Of a stretch of 39,102 bases of DNA, positions 17,154-23,917 are shown piece by piece; positions within the stretch are counted from its first letter, which is position 1, and each line of letters begins with the position of its first letter. This DNA is from an uncultured Bacteroidales bacterium (GTDB lineage: Bacteria > Bacteroidota > Bacteroidia > Bacteroidales > F082), in NCBI GenBank assembly GCA_900317055.1, contig ONFF01000027.1, forward strand, positions 1-39,102, read 5' to 3'. The position numbers were made by a program, and so were the translations under genes. A model generated the notes under the pieces. It did not search any database. It was given only the letters and a program-made list of their open reading frames with translations, and had not been told where the DNA came from.

Positions 17154-17894
17154 TTACAGGTTGATGGTTAGTTTGATGTTGCCGAAGCCAAGACCGGCGT
17201 CGGCTTTGTTGATCGAAACATAGGCTTTGTAGCCGCTGAGATCAATTTCGGCATTGATGGGTGATGTGAAGGCTACTCCACCGACAGGATCTTCCATCAT
17301 GCTGATGTCGAACGACTCAGGTGTGGCCGTGGCGCTGCCTTTGGTGACGATCCACATCCAGCAATCATCCTGGGTGTTGTTGGGCACGTTGACAACGGTG
17401 GTGGGCATGTTGGCTGTGACGCGGCGGTTCTGCGAGTTGAGCGCTGCCACAACGGATGTAATTTCTCGGTTGACTGTGTTGCTGGGGAAGATGCCCCAAT
17501 AGGCAGGATAGACGGCTGAGAGGCTGCGGGCAGGGCTATTTTTCACTGCCGTCCTTTCCTCATACACTCCGCCAGGCGTGTAGCTCCACGATTGGGCAGC
17601 TACCGTGCCGGGCTCGGACAGCGTTTTCGTGTAGGTGCCTGTCGATTCATGCGTCCAGCCGCTCGGTGTGGCGTCGGCATCCACCAGGGCTCCATCGAAC
17701 CTGAGCGTTACGGTGACGGTCATGCCGGGGCTTGTTTGTGCATCGGCAAAGTATTTCTGGTTGACGTCGGGTGTGAGCTTCACGCTGAAATGCGACGTCG
17801 GGTCGGGAACGTCGCTCCCTCCGCCTCCACCGCCTTCATAGTCCTTTTCGCGCAAGCGGCCAAGGACTCTGTCGAATATTACTGTCAGGCTCAT
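17154..17894 (-). CDS. Beta-rich spike or fibre-base protein
   Basis: A 246-residue protein starting MSLTVIFDRVLGRL; the ATG overlaps the upstream stop (ATGA), so the 23-codon longer form was rejected. After a short helix and a Gly-rich hinge (residues 22-29), the rest is beta-rich with Ig-like character (for example TVTVTLRFDGALVDAD and FGNIKLTINL at the end). It belongs to a coupled set with the 91-residue protein upstream and the fibre gene downstream, resembling receptor-binding modules of tailed phages. It was considered as a second capsid protein, but context favours a vertex spike. Confidence 0.7.
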   Translation of the reverse strand: MSLTVIFDRVLGRLREKDYEGGGGGGSDVPDPTSHFSVKLTPDVNQKYFADAQTSPGMTVTVTLRFDGALVDADATPSGWTHESTGTYTKTLSEPGTVAAQSWSYTPGGVYEERTAVKNSPARSLSAVYPAYWGIFPSNTVNREITSVVAALNSQNRRVTANMPTTVVNVPNNTQDDCWMWIVTKGSATATPESFDISMMEDPVGGVAFTSPINAEIDLSGYKAYVSINKADAGLGFGNIKLTINL

Positions 17895-18166
17895 GGCTTT
17901 CCGTATTGGTAGATTGTTTCGTTGCTGGATCTTCGGTTCCATGGGGCGCGTGCCCAGGTGCATTCAATGGTCTGCGTGCCGCCCGACTCGGTGACAACGA
18001 GCTTGCGGATCAGCCATACGGCATCTTCAATGTTGGGATTGTTGGGATCGGCGATGGGCGAATAACCGCCGTAGATGGTGGTGGTGCCGTCTTTGCTCGA
18101 CGTGTTGACTTCCTGGCGGTCGAATGTGCCGCCTGAAGCGTATAGTTCTGCGAAATTGATAAACAT
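17891..18166 (-). CDS. Small fibre-module protein
   Basis: A 91-residue protein resembling small conserved phage proteins found beside fibre genes. It carries TTTIYGGYS, then DAVWLIRKLVV and TIECTWAR, ending with an aromatic motif typical of that group. No signal or membrane span. Its stop overlaps the next ATG. Probably a structural part of the receptor-binding complex; the exact role is unknown. Confidence 0.7.
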   Translation of the reverse strand: MFINFAELYASGGTFDRQEVNTSSKDGTTTIYGGYSPIADPNNPNIEDAVWLIRKLVVTESGGTQTIECTWARAPWNRRSSNETIYQYGKP

Positions 18167-18185
18167 GGCGATTGGTTTTTATGGG

Positions 18186-18662
18186 TTATTCATGAATCTT
18201 TACTTTCAGTGCAATCCAAATGAGCCTGACAAAACCGATGACGATGCCCAACAGGATGCAGCCTATCCATATCCAGGCACTTCCTCCGGATGCCTTTTCC
18301 ATGTTCACGGGAACAACCACTTGTGCGTAGTTGATGGTGTCTTTGTAGCGGATGGGCATGGGGTCGGCCACAAAGCCTACCTTCAGCGTGCTGTCGGGTC
18401 GCAGCTTGACGACGACGGTTCCGTGGTCGGTTGGGGCATAAACGGTCTTGCCTTGCAACACTTCCATCAGGGGCACGGTTGTACAGTCGGCATAGCCGGG
18501 CGCGGTGAGCACCGTGTCGATCGGGTGCGCTTTCACTTGCACCAGCTCTGGGCACAGGCTCACCGCCTTGCGCACGTGCCTTTCGGCTCGTTTCTGCGCC
18601 GAACAGCCGCTCATCACGCTGAGGGCCGCGGCAAGGAGGAATATTTTGAGGCTCGTTTTCAT
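18186..18662 (-). CDS. Candidate unimolecular spanin (u-spanin)
   Basis: A 158-residue protein with a lipoprotein signal at the N-terminus (LLAAALSVMSGC, lipidated Cys20) and one transmembrane span at about 127-150 (WIWIGCILLGIVIGFV), followed by a short positive tail. Between them is a soluble, beta-rich periplasmic region of about 100 residues. An outer-membrane lipid anchor plus an inner-membrane C-terminal anchor is the defining layout of u-spanins such as T1 gp11, which fuse inner and outer membranes at lysis. It overlaps the preceding gene by 4 bases. An alternative is a virion membrane protein. The call rests on topology, not sequence similarity. Confidence 0.65.
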   Translation of the reverse strand: MKTSLKIFLLAAALSVMSGCSAQKRAERHVRKAVSLCPELVQVKAHPIDTVLTAPGYADCTTVPLMEVLQGKTVYAPTDHGTVVVKLRPDSTLKVGFVADPMPIRYKDTINYAQVVVPVNMEKASGGSAWIWIGCILLGIVIGFVRLIWIALKVKIHE

Positions 18663-18949
18663 TTCTTGAATGTTATTCCAGGTTTGGGCTTGCGGGTCTT
18701 CGGGTCAAAATACTTTTCCCATAGTCTCTTGTAGGCAGCGTCTTCTTTGGCCTCAAGCTTGTCCAGCTTCGGCTGGTACTTCTTTTTCCAAAGGTCGTTG
18801 CGTTGGTTGAGGTGCATCGGTCGGCTGGATTCGCGGACTTCTTTCTCGAAGTCTTTGAAGAGCTTGTCGATGGCCCTGACATATTTCCCGGTGGCCTTGC
18901 CCAGTTCTTTGTTCCAGTCAACGGTTTTGGTTTTCTTCGTTGTTGCCAT
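18659..18949 (-). CDS. Small basic helical protein
   Basis: A 96-residue protein, strongly Lys-rich, with a helical, coiled-coil-prone middle (YVRAIDKLFKDFEKEV, then YQPKLDKLEAKEDAAYKRL). No signal or membrane span. Translationally coupled (ATGA) to the spanin candidate. Its leader overlaps the promoter of the plus-strand RNA at 19001. Function unknown; nucleic-acid binding or lysis-related. Confidence 0.65.
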   Translation of the reverse strand: MATTKKTKTVDWNKELGKATGKYVRAIDKLFKDFEKEVRESSRPMHLNQRNDLWKKKYQPKLDKLEAKEDAAYKRLWEKYFDPKTRKPKPGITFKK

Positions 18950-18966
18950 AATTTTCGGTTTTTATG

Positions 18967-18995
18967 TTTGGTTTTCAAAAGTTTTCGTAATTTTG
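18967..18995 (+). promoter_or_regulatory. Plus-strand promoter of small RNA A
   Basis: TTTG (18967-18970) and TAATTTTG (18988-18995) are 17 bp apart, oriented against the late operon. The surrounding 40 bp are closely similar to the promoter region of RNA C at 31676-31715. Confidence 0.55.
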
Positions 18996-19000
18996 CGGCA

Positions 19001-19067
19001 AACTTTCAGGATTGGCACCACAGCCTATTTGTTGCTGCTACCGGCTGTCCTGGAAGTTTTTCTGTTT
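19001..19067 (+). ncRNA. Candidate small RNA A, convergent to a nuclease-like gene
   Basis: A short plus-strand transcript predicted from the TAATTTTG promoter. The body is one long hairpin: AAACTTTCAGGA (19000-19011) pairs over 12 bp with TCCTGGAAGTTT (19048-19059), with an inner CAGCC/GGCTG stem, followed by a T-rich run. Its 3' half overlaps the last 14 or so codons of the minus-strand gene ending at 19025. It may be only an antisense terminator hairpin. The same layout recurs at two other nuclease genes. Confidence 0.5.
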
Positions 19068-19546
19068 GAGTAGAACGACTTCAGCACATTTTCCCCAGTC
19101 TTGGATCTCTTCAGCCCCACAATCAGCTTGAGCGTGCTTGCACCCTTAATCCATGTGTAGGTGATGCTTTTTCCGTCCGATGTCATTACGCCGTTTCGGA
19201 TTACGTCGCACAGATTGACGATTTCCGTGGCCGTGACGGGTCCCGCGACTCCCCGATAATGCTTCCCTATGATGATTTCCGTGGCCGTGACGGGTCCCGC
19301 GACTCCCCGATAATGCTTCCCTATGATGTGCAGCACACCGTCGTCGGTCTTGTTGGTGTAAAGCAGGAACCTGACCGTGTTGCCGTTGGCGTCGTTGACG
19401 GCGAAGCGGTAGGGCTTGGCACGTCGGAACACGAAGGCAGTGTAGATGCGCTTCTGCTCCTCGTTGAGGCCGCTGAAGTTCACCTCCTTCTTGAAGGCTT
19501 CGGTCTTGGCTTCAAGTGTGCCCGGTTGTGGCTTCTTGGCTTTCAT
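19025..19546 (-). CDS. PBECR-like nuclease-fold protein A with internal duplication
   Basis: A 173-residue protein. Residues 70-165 (VLHIIGKHYRG, IVNLCDVIRNG, KLIVGLKRSKTGENVLKSFYSNR) resemble phage Barnase-EndoU-ColicinE5/D-RelE-like (PBECR) nuclease domains, proposed as phage effectors or toxins. The IGKHYRGVAGPVTATE block occurs twice in tandem (74-91 and 92-109) because 54 bp are perfectly duplicated (19220-19273 and 19274-19327). The duplication keeps frame but may disturb the fold around the His. Residues 1-45 are a basic helical lead. It lies within the lysis/fibre region, and its 3' end is met by small RNA A. Nuclease activity is inferred. Confidence 0.6.
   Translation of the reverse strand: MKAKKPQPGTLEAKTEAFKKEVNFSGLNEEQKRIYTAFVFRRAKPYRFAVNDANGNTVRFLLYTNKTDDGVLHIIGKHYRGVAGPVTATEIIIGKHYRGVAGPVTATEIVNLCDVIRNGVMTSDGKSITYTWIKGASTLKLIVGLKRSKTGENVLKSFYSNRKTSRTAGSSNK
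19220..19327. repeat. Perfect 54-bp tandem duplication
   Basis: Two identical 54-bp units abut within the nuclease-like gene A and add 18 residues in frame. Zero divergence implies a very recent event, a phase-variable locus or an assembly artefact. Confidence 0.9.
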
Positions 19547-19577
19547 GCGTTTTTCAATTTGGGTTTGGTTTTATGGT

Positions 19578-19778
19578 TTAATATCCAGCTGCCGATATGA
19601 TAGGAGCCAGGGAATAGTTTCCCAGACGGATATATTCGTATTGTTGGCCATTGATGGAGCCTGCATGTATCTTGAAGCGCGTCTTGTCGACAGGCCAACA
19701 TGAAAGGTTCTTGATGGTGACAAAGCTGTCGGTGCGTTTCAGAACCTTTATCCCGATTTTTGTGTCGGAATCCACCAT
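19578..19778 (-). CDS. Small protein, possibly frameshifted at its start
   Basis: A 66-residue frame starting MVDSDTKIGIKVL. The same frame stays open upstream and reads EKIQEGKTYYGHS before this Met. Just upstream an ATG (19817-19819) followed by six A lies out of frame by one base; with seven A it would read MKKIQEGKTYYGHSMVDSD. The real gene is therefore probably 19578-19819 with a one-base deletion, sequencing error or slippage at 19811-19816. The product looks like a small beta-rich protein with no signal or membrane span. Family not recognised. Confidence 0.5.
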   Translation of the reverse strand: MVDSDTKIGIKVLKRTDSFVTIKNLSCWPVDKTRFKIHAGSINGQQYEYIRLGNYSLAPIISAAGY

Positions 19779-19855
19779 CGAATGGCCGTAGTAGGTTTTC
19801 CCTTCTTGAATTTTTTCATTGGGTTTTCAGGTTTTTAAGGTTTTCAAGTCATGGG

Positions 19856-20269
19856 TCAATAAACTAACATGTGCGACTTGCAATCAGGGTTGTCGCAAAC
19901 GGCGAAGTTGATGATGCTGCAGCCGTCGGCGTTGGAGCGCACGACGCGGTAGTGGCGCTTCGATCCGCAATAGCTGCATTCGCCAGCCTCCTGGCCTTCC
20001 TTGGGATAGCACACCTTATAAGAGCACACGGGGTTGGTGCATTTGGCGATGAGGCTCTTGTTGCCTCCCCCAGTGTGGTCGACGGGGCTACCGCAACGCG
20101 GACACACATCGGGCACGATGTAGACCGTGCCGTCGTGCAGCTTGACGGTCTGTGGTTGGTTTGTTGGTTGGTCGCCTTCAGGCACCTGTTTCTTCTTTGC
20201 GCACCGTTTCCACAGCACGAAGGCCGCGATGAGCAGCAGCGGCCACCAGTCTTTGATGAATTTTTTCAT
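19856..20269 (-). CDS. Membrane-anchored zinc-ribbon protein
   Basis: A 137-residue protein starting MKKFIKDWW. One N-terminal membrane span (PLLLIAAFVLWKRC, about 9-23) is followed by a Lys-rich stop-transfer. The remaining residues hold four CxxC-like pairs (CPRCG, CTNPVC, CSYCG, CDNPDC), so two zinc ribbons are likely. The span ends AAFVLWKRC, one of several AYhhWKxRK-like anchors in this operon. Probably a virion or assembly protein on the viral membrane. An upstream extension to 20437 was rejected because it runs inside the glucosaminidase gene. Confidence 0.75.
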   Translation of the reverse strand: MKKFIKDWWPLLLIAAFVLWKRCAKKKQVPEGDQPTNQPQTVKLHDGTVYIVPDVCPRCGSPVDHTGGGNKSLIAKCTNPVCSYKVCYPKEGQEAGECSYCGSKRHYRVVRSNADGCSIINFAVCDNPDCKSHMLVY

Positions 20270-20288
20270 TGAGTTTCGGGTTTTTGGT

Positions 20289-20915
20289 TCAAAATACAAG
20301 GTTGTATCCGCCGAGGGCTGCGAGAGCCACGCCAGCAAGGACGATGATGATGGAAAGTGTCTTGGTGTCCATTTTGTAGGTTTTTGAGGTTTGACTGTTT
20401 TGGGTTGGGCGTGGCGATGGAGGCGTGGTGCCGGCACCGGTGCCTTGCTGCCCGTCGAAGCGGGTCAGGTTGTTGCTGTCGATGATGTTCATCACCGAGT
20501 CGACGTAGTGGGTGGCCGTGGCGTAGCCGCCGTTCTTGATGGCGGTGATCTGTTCGCGCGGCGTTGTGGCCGTCAGAACGTCCCTGTAGCGGCTCAGCTT
20601 GAAAAACAGGCCGTTGTGGTCGGCTATGGATGCCTCAAGCGACGGATAGGCGCGAAAAACGCCGTTCACTGTCACGTTTTGCCCGTTGATCACTTCGCCG
20701 GTCTTCAGGGTGACGGTTTGGCCCGTCCAGCCGCCGTAGTTGGTGCCGCTGCCTTTCTTCATCCCGAAGTGGTTGTTGTATTGCTTGGCCAGCAGGCTCT
20801 CGCCCCATCCGCTTTCGAGGATGGCCTGGGCGATGATCACCGAGGGGAAAAGCCCACGGAGGTCCATGCCCTGGAGCGCGGTGGCCACGCGGTTGATGTA
20901 GGCTAGCTTGTTCAT
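20289..20915 (-). CDS. Glucosaminidase-type peptidoglycan hydrolase with C-terminal membrane span
   Basis: A 208-residue protein. Residues 10-155 match the glucosaminidase fold (FlgJ-like, Pfam family PF01832): IIAQAILESGWGES with catalytic Glu34, YNNHFGMKKG, and FRAYPSLEASIADH. After a Pro/Thr/Ser linker, residues 182-208 are a membrane span (SIIIVLAGVALAALGGY). The enzyme cuts cell-wall glycan and could serve lysis or, held in a virion membrane, entry. The codons before Met182 spell the operon's leader motif AACCTCAAAAACC, so a separate 27-residue membrane protein may start inside this gene at 20372. Coupled by a 4-bp overlap to the gene upstream. Confidence 0.88.
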   Translation of the reverse strand: MNKLAYINRVATALQGMDLRGLFPSVIIAQAILESGWGESLLAKQYNNHFGMKKGSGTNYGGWTGQTVTLKTGEVINGQNVTVNGVFRAYPSLEASIADHNGLFFKLSRYRDVLTATTPREQITAIKNGGYATATHYVDSVMNIIDSNNLTRFDGQQGTGAGTTPPSPRPTQNSQTSKTYKMDTKTLSIIIVLAGVALAALGGYNLVF

Positions 20916-21172
20916 TTCTTCAGTCTTTCGATTTCGTCTTTCAGCATTTCGATCTCGTTGTCGCGCTTAATGCCTTGGTCACGCAGCATGTCGTTCTCCT
21001 GGCGCAGGCGCAACAGTTCCTCGTACAGCTCACGGTTTTTCTGCACAAGCAGGTCGACGGTGGTCTGCATGGCCTTGAGCGTGTCGTTGCGGCGCAGGCG
21101 TGAGCCTGCAATCCACGACACGATGCCCGTGACCGGAATGAGGAACGTCGATATCCATTCGTAGGTTGTCAT
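20912..21172 (-). CDS. Membrane-anchored coiled-coil protein
   Basis: An 86-residue protein with an N-terminal span (WISTFLIPVTGIVSWIAG, about 6-23) and a long C-terminal coiled coil (LLVQKNRELYEELLRLRQEN, then KRDNEIEMLKDEIERL). The layout resembles small phage holin-like or Rz-like proteins, but lack of a second span argues against a canonical holin. The stop overlaps the glucosaminidase ATG, so a lysis or virion membrane role is likely. Confidence 0.75.
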   Translation of the reverse strand: MTTYEWISTFLIPVTGIVSWIAGSRLRRNDTLKAMQTTVDLLVQKNRELYEELLRLRQENDMLRDQGIKRDNEIEMLKDEIERLKK

Positions 21173-21185
21173 GGTTGCGCCTCCT

Positions 21186-21416
21186 TTACGAGTGTTTGGC
21201 CTCGCGCAGGGCGCGCTTCCAGCGGGCTATGGGCGTGGCGCCGTACATTTCCTTGTAGGTCTTCGAGGCTTCCTTGGCGGCTGTGGTCACTTTCTTGCCT
21301 TGGCGGCACTTGGTCTTCAGCATCTTCTGGTAGGTCTCCTTCTGGTCGTCGTAAATGGCCTTGGCCTTGCGGGTGACGGCCGAGGCCTTTGCGGGTTTGG
21401 TTCTTTTCTTGGTCAT
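21186..21416 (-). CDS. Small highly basic protein
   Basis: A 76-residue protein with about one third Lys and Arg (MTKKRTKPAKASAVTRKAK at the start). Predicted helical, no membrane span. Within a late operon it may bind the genome or bridge DNA to the inner membrane. Not assigned to a family. Confidence 0.7.
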   Translation of the reverse strand: MTKKRTKPAKASAVTRKAKAIYDDQKETYQKMLKTKCRQGKKVTTAAKEASKTYKEMYGATPIARWKRALREAKHS

Positions 21417-21419
21417 GGC

Positions 21420-21569
21420 TTACAGGTTTTTGATGATTTTTACTATGCCGGCGCTCAGGGCGACGACCAGGACGGCCACCGCTGCCAGGGCGATGAGCGA
21501 CGAGCGCTCAATCCTGACCGGAACGCCATCCTTGTAGTTTTCTAACAATTGTATGATCTGGTCGTTCAT
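21420..21569 (-). CDS. Small single-span membrane protein (49 aa)
   Basis: A short gene read directly from sequence: MNDQIIQLLENYKDG, then a C-terminal span (LIALAAVAVLVVALSAGIV) ending KIIKNL. It fits exactly between its neighbours, 3 bases from both. Probably a virion membrane component; family unknown. Confidence 0.7.
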   Translation of the reverse strand: MNDQIIQLLENYKDGVPVRIERSSLIALAAVAVLVVALSAGIVKIIKNL

Positions 21570-21572
21570 GGC

Positions 21573-21929
21573 TTACAAGTTTCTGATTTGTTGAGACAAT
21601 TTGACGTAGGCCGATTCGTTAAAGTAGTCCATCTTTTTCAATAGGAAGCATGCCCAGTCGACGAGTTCCTGGTTGTAGGTCAATCCGTCACTTTCAGCCT
21701 GATGGATGATTTCTTCCCTGGTATACATTTGCTTCACCGCACCAACTTGGGCACGGATGCGCTTCCTTATGTTCGAGTCCGTATCATCTTTCAAGTCAAT
21801 CTTCGACAAATCGAGCCTCGAAACAATGCCGTTTGGTGATTTCCTCCATGAAAAAAGATACCACACGATGACTAAGACGGCCACGACGGCCAGAATGATG
21901 ATCAATGTCTTTTTGGTTTTAGGTTTCAT
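21573..21929 (-). CDS. Single-span membrane protein, paralogue of the gene at 25951
   Basis: A 118-residue protein with an N-terminal span (TLIIILAVVAVLVIVWYLF, about 8-27) followed by a helical domain. The block IIHQAESDGLTYNQELVDWA resembles QIMARAAENGFTYEQQLVLQ in the 142-residue protein at 25951, which has the same layout. The two are probably duplicated virion membrane proteins. The leader contains CCAAAAACCGATAAACC before the ATG. Confidence 0.75.
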   Translation of the reverse strand: MKPKTKKTLIIILAVVAVLVIVWYLFSWRKSPNGIVSRLDLSKIDLKDDTDSNIRKRIRAQVGAVKQMYTREEIIHQAESDGLTYNQELVDWACFLLKKMDYFNESAYVKLSQQIRNL

Positions 21930-21950
21930 TGGTTTATCGGTTTTTGGTGG

Positions 21951-22481
21951 TTAGAAATCGGGGGTGATGCCGTTGGCTTCCAGAATGGCGCGGCAACGGG
22001 CCAGTTCTTTTCTGCGGAGCTCGTCGTTGAGCATTCCCGGAAGGGTGCTCACAGCGTTGGTCACCCAGGTGGTGAATCCGCTCTGCTGGTCGTAGTAGTT
22101 GCGCCAAGCCTGCTTGAGCGCGAGATAGTCGTCCTGCGTGCGAAGCGTGCCAAGGATGGCATACACCTCTTCCTCGTTGGTGCCGGTGGGCATGTTGAAC
22201 AACAAGATGGAAGCGCTGCCGAGCGAATGGTAGGCCACTGTGGCATCCCAAAGCCTACGGGCCAGTTCGCTGAAGTTGAGCCCGGGCGTCAGGTTGGATT
22301 GGTTCACTTGCGGGGCGTTGGCCTTATCGCGTGCGTTGGCGATGGCCGTCTTGATTTTCCTTGTGGCGAACATAACGAGTGCCACGAGCAAGACGAGCAG
22401 CACGGCCACCACTATGGCATTGGATGGCTTGCTGAGCCATTCCACAGTCGACTTGAATTTTCCAGTTACGTTTTTGCTCAT
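21951..22481 (-). CDS. Single-span membrane protein with helical C-domain
   Basis: A 176-residue protein with one span (AIVVAVLLVLLVALVMFA, about 22-40) and a helical C-terminal domain of 120 residues. The stretch SELARRLWDA and then GTNEEEVYAILGTLRTQDDY recalls annexin-like or other calcium/lipid-binding helical repeats, but the match is loose. It shares a 4-bp overlap with the metallopeptidase-like gene upstream. Likely a structural membrane protein. Confidence 0.75.
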   Translation of the reverse strand: MSKNVTGKFKSTVEWLSKPSNAIVVAVLLVLLVALVMFATRKIKTAIANARDKANAPQVNQSNLTPGLNFSELARRLWDATVAYHSLGSASILLFNMPTGTNEEEVYAILGTLRTQDDYLALKQAWRNYYDQQSGFTTWVTNAVSTLPGMLNDELRRKELARCRAILEANGITPDF

Positions 22482-23209
22482 TTCTTTCGTTTTTTGATGA
22501 TCTTATACACGACGAATCCCACCAGCGCGCCGATGGCCACGATGACCAGCGGGAAGGCCGTCAGGTCGACGGGCGTGACGGCGTCGAAGAGGAAGCCGTA
22601 CTTCTTCTCGAATGCGGCCACCCGGCTGCGCACCCAGCTGTTGTCGGACCGGGCAAGGAACTCGGCGAGCGATTCGTCCTTGAAGTCGAACTGCTGCAGC
22701 TGCTGCCAGAAGATCTGTGCGGCGCTCTGCTTGCTGGTCTTTCGGCTCTGCTCGAAAGCCTGCGTGAGCATCACGTCGAGGTTGGCCTTCTGCGTGGTGG
22801 TGTCCCAGCCGTACCAGCCCGAGTTGCCCTGCTTGATGGCTCCGTAGATGCTGGAGCCCAAGTTGAACGCGGCGGGCAGCGCGGCCAGCACGGCCTGCCA
22901 CCAGTTGCTGTAGTCGCCGTCAGTGCCGTCGAGATACGAGAGGAACTTGCGCCGCTCGGCACGGTCGGCCTCGTTGGCCGAGCGCTCCATGAAGAGGCGC
23001 GAGGCAAGCCGGTTGGTCTCGACCTCGTCCCACTCATTGTGTCTCAAGTGGCACACCTCGTGGCACAGCACGAACTCCTGCATCATCGGGGGCAGCTTGT
23101 AGAAAGCTGCCTTGTTCACCTCGATGACGTTCAGCTCGTGGTCGGCGCGGGCAAGCACGGGACCCAGGTCCTCACGGTCGACGATCCTTATTTTTTCTTG
23201 CGGTCCCAT
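22478..23209 (-). CDS. HExxH metallopeptidase-like protein with C-terminal membrane span
   Basis: A 243-residue protein. HEVCHLRHNE (His50, Glu51, His54) followed by Glu64 in DEVETN fits a zincin, closest in layout to ImmA/IrrE-like peptidases. Residues 95-200 are helical. Residues 212-232 form a membrane span (FPLVIVAIGALVGFVVY) with a Lys/Arg tail. A peptidase carried on a virion membrane could process coat proteins or cut envelope proteins during entry. The start overlaps the preceding gene by 22 bp. The zinc motif is clear; the substrate is unknown. Confidence 0.75.
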   Translation of the reverse strand: MGPQEKIRIVDREDLGPVLARADHELNVIEVNKAAFYKLPPMMQEFVLCHEVCHLRHNEWDEVETNRLASRLFMERSANEADRAERRKFLSYLDGTDGDYSNWWQAVLAALPAAFNLGSSIYGAIKQGNSGWYGWDTTTQKANLDVMLTQAFEQSRKTSKQSAAQIFWQQLQQFDFKDESLAEFLARSDNSWVRSRVAAFEKKYGFLFDAVTPVDLTAFPLVIVAIGALVGFVVYKIIKKRKK

Positions 23210-23643
23210 AACAACAGTAGAATGACAATGGCTGCAGCACCTATGACGATATAGGTGGTCCAGCTTTTGGCTTTGGTTTTTACTCCGGTCCCGTCAGGGT
23301 TCTCGTCGTCGACGCCAGAGACAGGGTCGTATATTTCTTCTGCATACGCTGAATTGACAGCTGCGTCAACTTCGTTGAAACACTCGTCCGCTTCACTTTC
23401 AGTACTGAACTTTGCACGAAAGTCTCTCCAATGGCTGATGCCGAATGGAACGATAAAGGCTTCCAAGTCGTAGTTGTAGCGTGTCACATCTTTTGGCTTG
23501 AAGACAGTCCTGATTGCATCACGCACTGCTACTCCTCCATCATTGGACGTGCAATGGAAATAAACGTTTTTGTCTGACGACTTGCGGACAGACGAGACGT
23601 TGTCCTTAATAGTCTGCAGAGCCTTTCCTTTCAGTTTTCCCAT
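23188..23643 (-). CDS. C-terminally anchored membrane protein
   Basis: A 151-residue protein. Residues 1-95 are a soluble alpha/beta-like domain (NVYFHCTSNDGGVAVRDAI; LEAFIVPFGISHWRDF). An acidic linker (110-125) leads to a C-terminal span ending AIVILLLLWDRKKK. No family recognised. The topology and position in the late operon suggest a viral membrane protein. Confidence 0.75.
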   Translation of the reverse strand: MGKLKGKALQTIKDNVSSVRKSSDKNVYFHCTSNDGGVAVRDAIRTVFKPKDVTRYNYDLEAFIVPFGISHWRDFRAKFSTESEADECFNEVDAAVNSAYAEEIYDPVSGVDDENPDGTGVKTKAKSWTTYIVIGAAAIVILLLLWDRKKK

Positions 23644-23662
23644 GGTTTCTCTTTTTACGGGG

Positions 23663-23917
23663 TTATTTCATTTCCTTCAGCACAAGGTAGGCCGCGATGG
23701 CCACCACTGCCCAGGTCAGAAGGCGCACGCGGCGCACATACTGGCCGAGCAGCCTGGCCGCGCCAAGGTCGGGAGCGGACTCCTGAGGCGGCTCTTGGGG
23801 AACCGTCTCAGGGTCGCTGACTATGATATCGTCCACCGCCTTGGCGGCTTCCCTGATGTCGTCGATGGGCGGCTCGTAGCCCATGCCGCCGAAGCAGCCC
23901 GACTGCGTCTTCATCAT
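23663..23917 (-). CDS. Small C-terminally anchored membrane protein (84 aa)
   Basis: Starts MMKTQSGCFGGMG, with ATGATGA overlapping the stop of the InlB-repeat gene. A strong Shine-Dalgarno AAAGGAGG precedes it. Residues 15-50 are acidic and Pro-rich; the C-terminal span is LTWAVVAIAAYLVLKEMK. The anchor closely matches that of the upstream protein (SIVAYLVWKERK), suggesting shared targeting. A longer frame reaching 24370 is an artefact of overlap. Confidence 0.72.
   Translation of the reverse strand: MMKTQSGCFGGMGYEPPIDDIREAAKAVDDIIVSDPETVPQEPPQESAPDLGAARLLGQYVRRVRLLTWAVVAIAAYLVLKEMK

Noticed and set aside
17154-17894. Second capsid protein
   Set aside because: Beta-rich, but translationally coupled to fibre-module genes far from the capsid candidate; a spike is the simpler reading.
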